A stretch of DNA of 6,437 nt from an uncultured Stenotrophomonas sp. (GTDB taxonomy: Bacteria > Pseudomonadota > Gammaproteobacteria > Xanthomonadales > Xanthomonadaceae): positions 1-6,437 of the forward strand of contig CAMICU010000206.1 of NCBI GenBank assembly GCA_946223375.1, in the 5' to 3' direction. The notes beneath the pieces are model-generated. The model did not search any database, was not told the DNA's origin, and worked only from the letters and a program-made list of their open reading frames with translations. Made by a program: the position numbers and the translations under genes. Shown here one piece after another: positions 5,382 through 6,437 of the stretch (position 1 is the first letter of the stretch; each line of letters starts with the position of its first letter).

Positions 5382-6437
5382 TCACGCAGTGGCATCCACC
5401 GAACGGAAGCACGCGGCGATCATACGCCACAACAGTTCCCCCTCATGTTGCAGGCGCAGAACCCCGCCATCCCAGCGCAGCCACTGCTTTTCCAGCCATG
5501 GCTGGAGGGCGTCGATCGCCTGGTCGAAGCATTCCTGGAACGGCAGCGCGTTGCGCCATTCGAACGCGCCGACGTCCAGCGCATGGTCGCAGGCGATGCT
5601 CTGCACCACCTCGTCGGCAAGCCGCTCGTGCGCGGACAGGATCAAGCCGGCGGTGACGCCGAAGTGGCCGGCCCGCAGACGGGCCTGCCAGCGCGCCATG
5701 TCCTGCTCCAGGTGGCAGAACACGTCGCCGATCTGGCTGCGTGCCCCCAGCCCGATGCCGATGAAATCGCAGCGCCCGCGGCGCGGCACACCGGCCATGT
5801 CGCAGTGGCGCAGTCCATCGCCCAACCGCGCGGGCATGGCCAGGTCAGCACGCTGGTAATGGTCACCGCCCAGCGCACGATAGCCGGCGCCGCGGAGCAT
5901 CTGCCAGGCCTGCCACCAGGCATCGGCCGACGGATCGGCCGGCAGCATGTCCGGGGTTGGCAGCAGCACCCGCTCCGGCGCCAGCGCCAGTGCCCGCTGC
6001 AGGCGCGGCAGGAAGGCCGCGTCGGTCAGCGACGGTGCCCGCAGCTGGTAGTAGCAGGCCGTGAACCCGGCCCGCTGCCCGGCGGCCAGCATCGCCGGGC
6101 CATCGGCCCCGGCGCGGTCGAACACCGTCAACCGGGTGCAGCCCACCTCGCGCAGCTGCGCCGGAGCCAGCGCACTGCCGGCATCCAGACGCACCTCGAC
6201 CTGCGGCCGGGCGATCGTGCGCAGTTGCGCGGGCACCGCGTCGAGCAGCTGGCCGACCAGGTTGGCCGGCAGGCACTCGGCAAGCCCGAGCTGCAGCACC
6301 ATCGCCACCACCTCGCGGTCCTCGGCCAGGCCGGCGGCCTGCAGCCGCAGCGCCGCCAGCAGCGCCGCCACATAGGCGGCCGGCTGCACCGGCTCCGGTG
6401 CCTTGAAGCCGATGATCAGGGCACGGGGGATCAGGCT
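5382..6437 (-). CDS. HemN-like protein lacking radical-SAM motifs (partial, probable pseudoenzyme)
   Basis: The frame is open to the right edge; 351 residues are visible and the N terminus is missing. The C-terminal two thirds follow oxygen-independent coproporphyrinogen III dehydrogenase (HemN) well: GYRALGGDHYQR (186-197), DFIGIGLGARSQIGD (224-238), then a HemN_C-like region with ADEVVQSIACDHALD (274-288). Upstream, ALIIGFKAP (6-14) sits where HemN has the strand leading to its CxxxCxxC cluster, and no cysteine occurs before C55. The GGGTP loop is replaced by LGLAECLP (50-57). HemN Glu145 aligns with R83 and Asp209 with Q131. These residues bind the cluster and SAM, so catalysis looks impossible. 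The reading frame is intact and continuous, against simple decay. The stop lies ten bases before the preferred fnr start, so the two are co-transcribed. A regulatory, heme-binding or scaffolding role is speculation. A GTG at 6389 could begin a shorter protein, but homology continues upstream of it. Confidence 0.8.
   Translation of the reverse strand, partial: SLIPRALIIGFKAPEPVQPAAYVAALLAALRLQAAGLAEDREVVAMVLQLGLAECLPANLVGQLLDAVPAQLRTIARPQVEVRLDAGSALAPAQLREVGCTRLTVFDRAGADGPAMLAAGQRAGFTACYYQLRAPSLTDAAFLPRLQRALALAPERVLLPTPDMLPADPSADAWWQAWQMLRGAGYRALGGDHYQRADLAMPARLGDGLRHCDMAGVPRRGRCDFIGIGLGARSQIGDVFCHLEQDMARWQARLRAGHFGVTAGLILSAHERLADEVVQSIACDHALDVGAFEWRNALPFQECFDQAIDALQPWLEKQWLRWDGGVLRLQHEGELLWRMIAACFRSVDATA

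Noticed and set aside
5372..5395. Upstream fnr start at 5395
   Set aside because: It would overlap the hemN-like end by 14 bases and has no Shine-Dalgarno sequence; an AGG correctly spaced from the ATG at 5371 favours the shorter form, though 5395 and 5374 cannot be excluded.

Overview
The window is GC-rich, tightly packed bacterial chromosome. Long shadow frames run opposite the real genes, as expected at this base composition. The protein set and the style of the sequences suggest a gammaproteobacterium of the Xanthomonadaceae/Lysobacteraceae group (Stenotrophomonas, Luteimonas or a relative); this is an inference from recalled protein resemblance, not from a search. There are no RNA genes, insertion sequences, CRISPR arrays or clear signs of horizontal transfer. 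The theme is molybdenum enzymes and low-oxygen metabolism.

Left part (1-1726): two divergent genes share a 318-base upstream region. Leftward is the N-terminal part of a YdeP/FdhF-type molybdopterin oxidoreductase, cut by the window edge. Rightward is fdhD, whose product sulfurates the molybdenum cofactor of formate dehydrogenase-type enzymes. FdhD is the natural maturation factor for its divergent neighbour. The shared region holds a perfect 7+2+7 palindrome overlapped by a weak sigma-54-like match.

Middle (1727-2496): fdhD converges on a leftward gene for a small beta-barrel protein of the nitrobindin/THAP4 heme-binding (FABP-like) family. The two stop codons are 15 bases apart and lie in an imperfect hairpin.

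Right part (2497-6437): a leftward gene train reads, in transcription order, hemN-like (cut by the right edge), fnr, modA, modB, modC. Neighbouring genes overlap or lie within 21 bases, so they look like one operon. The regulator keeps all four cysteines of an FNR-type oxygen-sensing iron-sulfur cluster. ModABC is a complete molybdate importer, but its ATPase lacks the usual C-terminal molybdate-sensing domain.

The most unusual item is the HemN-like protein. It follows the coproporphyrinogen III dehydrogenase fold over most of its length, but the visible part appears to have lost the radical-SAM cysteines, the GGGTP loop and SAM-binding acidic residues. It therefore looks like a pseudoenzyme co-transcribed with an oxygen sensor. 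I see no wholly new multi-gene system here; the degenerate HemN next to fnr is the best lead.
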